The position numbers and the translations under genes were made by a program. A stretch of DNA of 6,899 nt from Janthinobacterium lividum (lineage in GTDB: Bacteria; Pseudomonadota; Gammaproteobacteria; Burkholderiales; Burkholderiaceae_D): positions 1 to 6,899 of the forward strand of contig CAMBDR010000231.1 in NCBI GenBank assembly GCA_945864765.1, written 5' to 3'. Of this stretch, positions 5,536-6,899 are shown one piece after another (the first letter of the stretch is position 1; each line of letters starts with the position of its first letter). The notes under the pieces are model-generated. The model had not been told where the DNA came from, made no database searches, and saw only the letters and a program-made list of their open reading frames with translations.

Positions 5536-6899
5536 TCAATATATTTCACGAATATAAATCACAGGGCCACTTTTATATAGCCCGAGGACTTCAGTCCCAA
5601 AGCCGGGCAGCCAGTCTATTTTGGACGTTAATTTAAAACGAATTTTTTTGGTAACGGCCGGGGATGGCGGCCTTATTCTTATTGTGCCCTTGCCACCTTG
5701 CAGCGTGAGGCTGCTGACGGTCATATTGCTGTCCGATATAGTGCTGGTTGGTATCCCATTATTTAGCTCAGCCGTTATGGTAAAGTTGCTTGGCGAAGAG
5801 GGTATGGTGCAATTATCTTTCGTATTGGTGACGTATCGCGGATTCGTCGGCTGACTCAGCGTATCCCAATACTGCGCAAAAACATTCACCGGCAGCGTCA
5901 GTAACTCGGAGCCATAGGCATTGTCCACTCTCATACGGCCATAGTAGAAATCGGATGCGGCAGTGACGGCGCTAGCGGCCATGGTGACGCCATCGGCATC
6001 CACCGGGGCCGCGCTGATGGTGACGCTGGTGATACCGGTCGGGGCCGTCGGGCGGTTGATTTTGTGTTTGGCCGTCACATTGGCGACACCGGCAAGCCAA
6101 CTACCCGCAGGCGGGGTGGCACTGGCCGATAGCACCAAACCTGCGGGCAATGTGCTGGCCGAAAATCCGAACCCCGGTGCCGCGCTGGAGGCTGGCGCAG
6201 CCCCCCAGACCGTCAGCGGCAATTTTGCAAAGTCGCCGCTGTAGTTTAGCGTTGTTCCATTGGTAACGGTTTTGGCCGTCAGCGTAAAGGGGGTTGTCAG
6301 GCCGTCTTGCCCAAAGTAGGTAAAGGAGATCAGCGGACTCGTTACGCAGGCAGGGGCAACGGTGCCTTGGGTGATCGCAAAATGGTCGGGAATGAAACGT
6401 CCGACATTCCCGGTGGTGCTGCCAGTGACCAAACCCGCGCCCAGGTAGTCGCTGCCTGCAACACTCGGTGTGAGCGTAATGATGCCAACCTCCTCATAGC
6501 GCAGATTGGTAACGGTTGCAACACCACCACTGAAGCTGCCGCCGGGAATGGTGCTCCCGTTCAAGCTGCCAAGGATGCCCGTGCCGGGTTCCACCAACGT
6601 GGGTGTGATTAGCAGGTTTTGTGCAATGATTTCCCTTCCAAAGTTGGGTGTGGGCACCCCGGCACTGTTGATGGCGGTGACGGTGGCAGTAAATGCCTCC
6701 CCCGCTTTGAGGAACTTGGCACCCGTTGCAGTGCTTGCGGCAGGATTGAGCAACTGCGGCGCAGCGCTCTGCTTGATCGCCGTGAGCGTGAACCCGGCAG
6801 GCTTGACCACAAATGCATTGCTGCTGCCAGTCAAGGAAACCGCCGTGCCACCGGACGGCGTAATCGATTTGCTCGCGTTCACCGTGATCTGGCCGACAT
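5536..6899 (-). CDS. DUF6701 domain protein (MshQ-like), N-terminus cut by window edge
   Basis: C-terminal 453 or so residues of a large, probably secreted or surface protein; the frame stays open to the right edge, so the true start is outside. A GTG at 6882 is in frame but the upstream codons (VGQIT) continue the same beta-rich style. Numbering from that GTG, the DUF6701 hallmarks are GRFIPDHF (161-168), FTYFGQ (187-192), YYGRMRVDNAYGSELL (313-328), QYWDT (337-341), a lone pair of cysteines at 179 and 358, DWLPGF (423-428) and the terminal GPVIYIREIY (439-448). The rest is rich in Ser, Thr, Ala, Gly and Val, as in extracellular beta-sandwich repeats. Proteins of this type are often labelled MSHA pilus biogenesis MshQ; biochemical function is not established. 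No sign of a functional tie to the downstream sugar operon beyond shared strand. Confidence 0.9.
   Translation of the reverse strand, partial: VGQITVNASKSITPSGGTAVSLTGSSNAFVVKPAGFTLTAIKQSAAPQLLNPAASTATGAKFLKAGEAFTATVTAINSAGVPTPNFGREIIAQNLLITPTLVEPGTGILGSLNGSTIPGGSFSGGVATVTNLRYEEVGIITLTPSVAGSDYLGAGLVTGSTTGNVGRFIPDHFAITQGTVAPACVTSPLISFTYFGQDGLTTPFTLTAKTVTNGTTLNYSGDFAKLPLTVWGAAPASSAAPGFGFSASTLPAGLVLSASATPPAGSWLAGVANVTAKHKINRPTAPTGITSVTISAAPVDADGVTMAASAVTAASDFYYGRMRVDNAYGSELLTLPVNVFAQYWDTLSQPTNPRYVTNTKDNCTIPSSPSNFTITAELNNGIPTSTISDSNMTVSSLTLQGGKGTIRIRPPSPAVTKKIRFKLTSKIDWLPGFGTEVLGLYKSGPVIYIREIY

Noticed and set aside
6880..6882. GTG at 6882 as the true start of the DUF6701 protein
   Set aside because: The frame remains open to the window edge, and DUF6701 proteins are usually much longer, so this is an internal Val codon.
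1..6899. tRNA, rRNA, CRISPR array, transposase or defence genes
   Set aside because: No cloverleaf, rRNA-like segment, regular spacer-repeat pattern or relevant protein motif was seen on either strand.

Overview
The window looks like a chromosomal piece of a proteobacterium, most likely a betaproteobacterium. I infer this from the DUF6701 (MshQ-like) surface protein, the moderate-to-high GC content and the style of the sugar-uptake genes; no marker gene fixes the species. All recognisable genes lie on the minus strand, so in transcription order the window is read from right to left.

Right part (5536-6899): the C-terminal portion of a large beta-rich secreted protein with a DUF6701 domain, whose N-terminus lies beyond the right edge. 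Middle (5132-5535): about 400 bases without a gene, but rich in signals. Reading leftwards, it holds a GATTGATCC-type short repeat cluster, a perfect 18-bp LacI-type palindrome, a pair of 15-bp GCAC-N7-GTGC palindromes whose centres are 31 bp apart, a near-consensus sigma70 promoter (TTGACA, 17 bp, AATAAT), a second LacI-type operator core just after the predicted transcription start, and a good ribosome binding site.

Left part (1-5131): a compact sugar-uptake operon in the order substrate-binding protein, first permease, second permease, MalK/UgpC-type ATPase, then a GH1 beta-glucosidase cut by the left edge. Junctions are tight (1-nt gap, 1-nt overlap, 15-nt gap, 29-nt gap), which argues for one transcript. 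The transporter belongs to the CUT1 class and its binding protein most resembles the glucose/mannose (GtsA-like) branch. With a cytoplasmic GH1 enzyme in the same operon, the likely job is import of glucose and/or short beta-glucosides such as cellobiose, with hydrolysis inside the cell. The promoter-operator layout predicts repression by a LacI-family regulator that is not encoded in the window, plus a possible second regulator acting at the paired palindromes. The regulatory region is the most interesting part; the genes are of known families.
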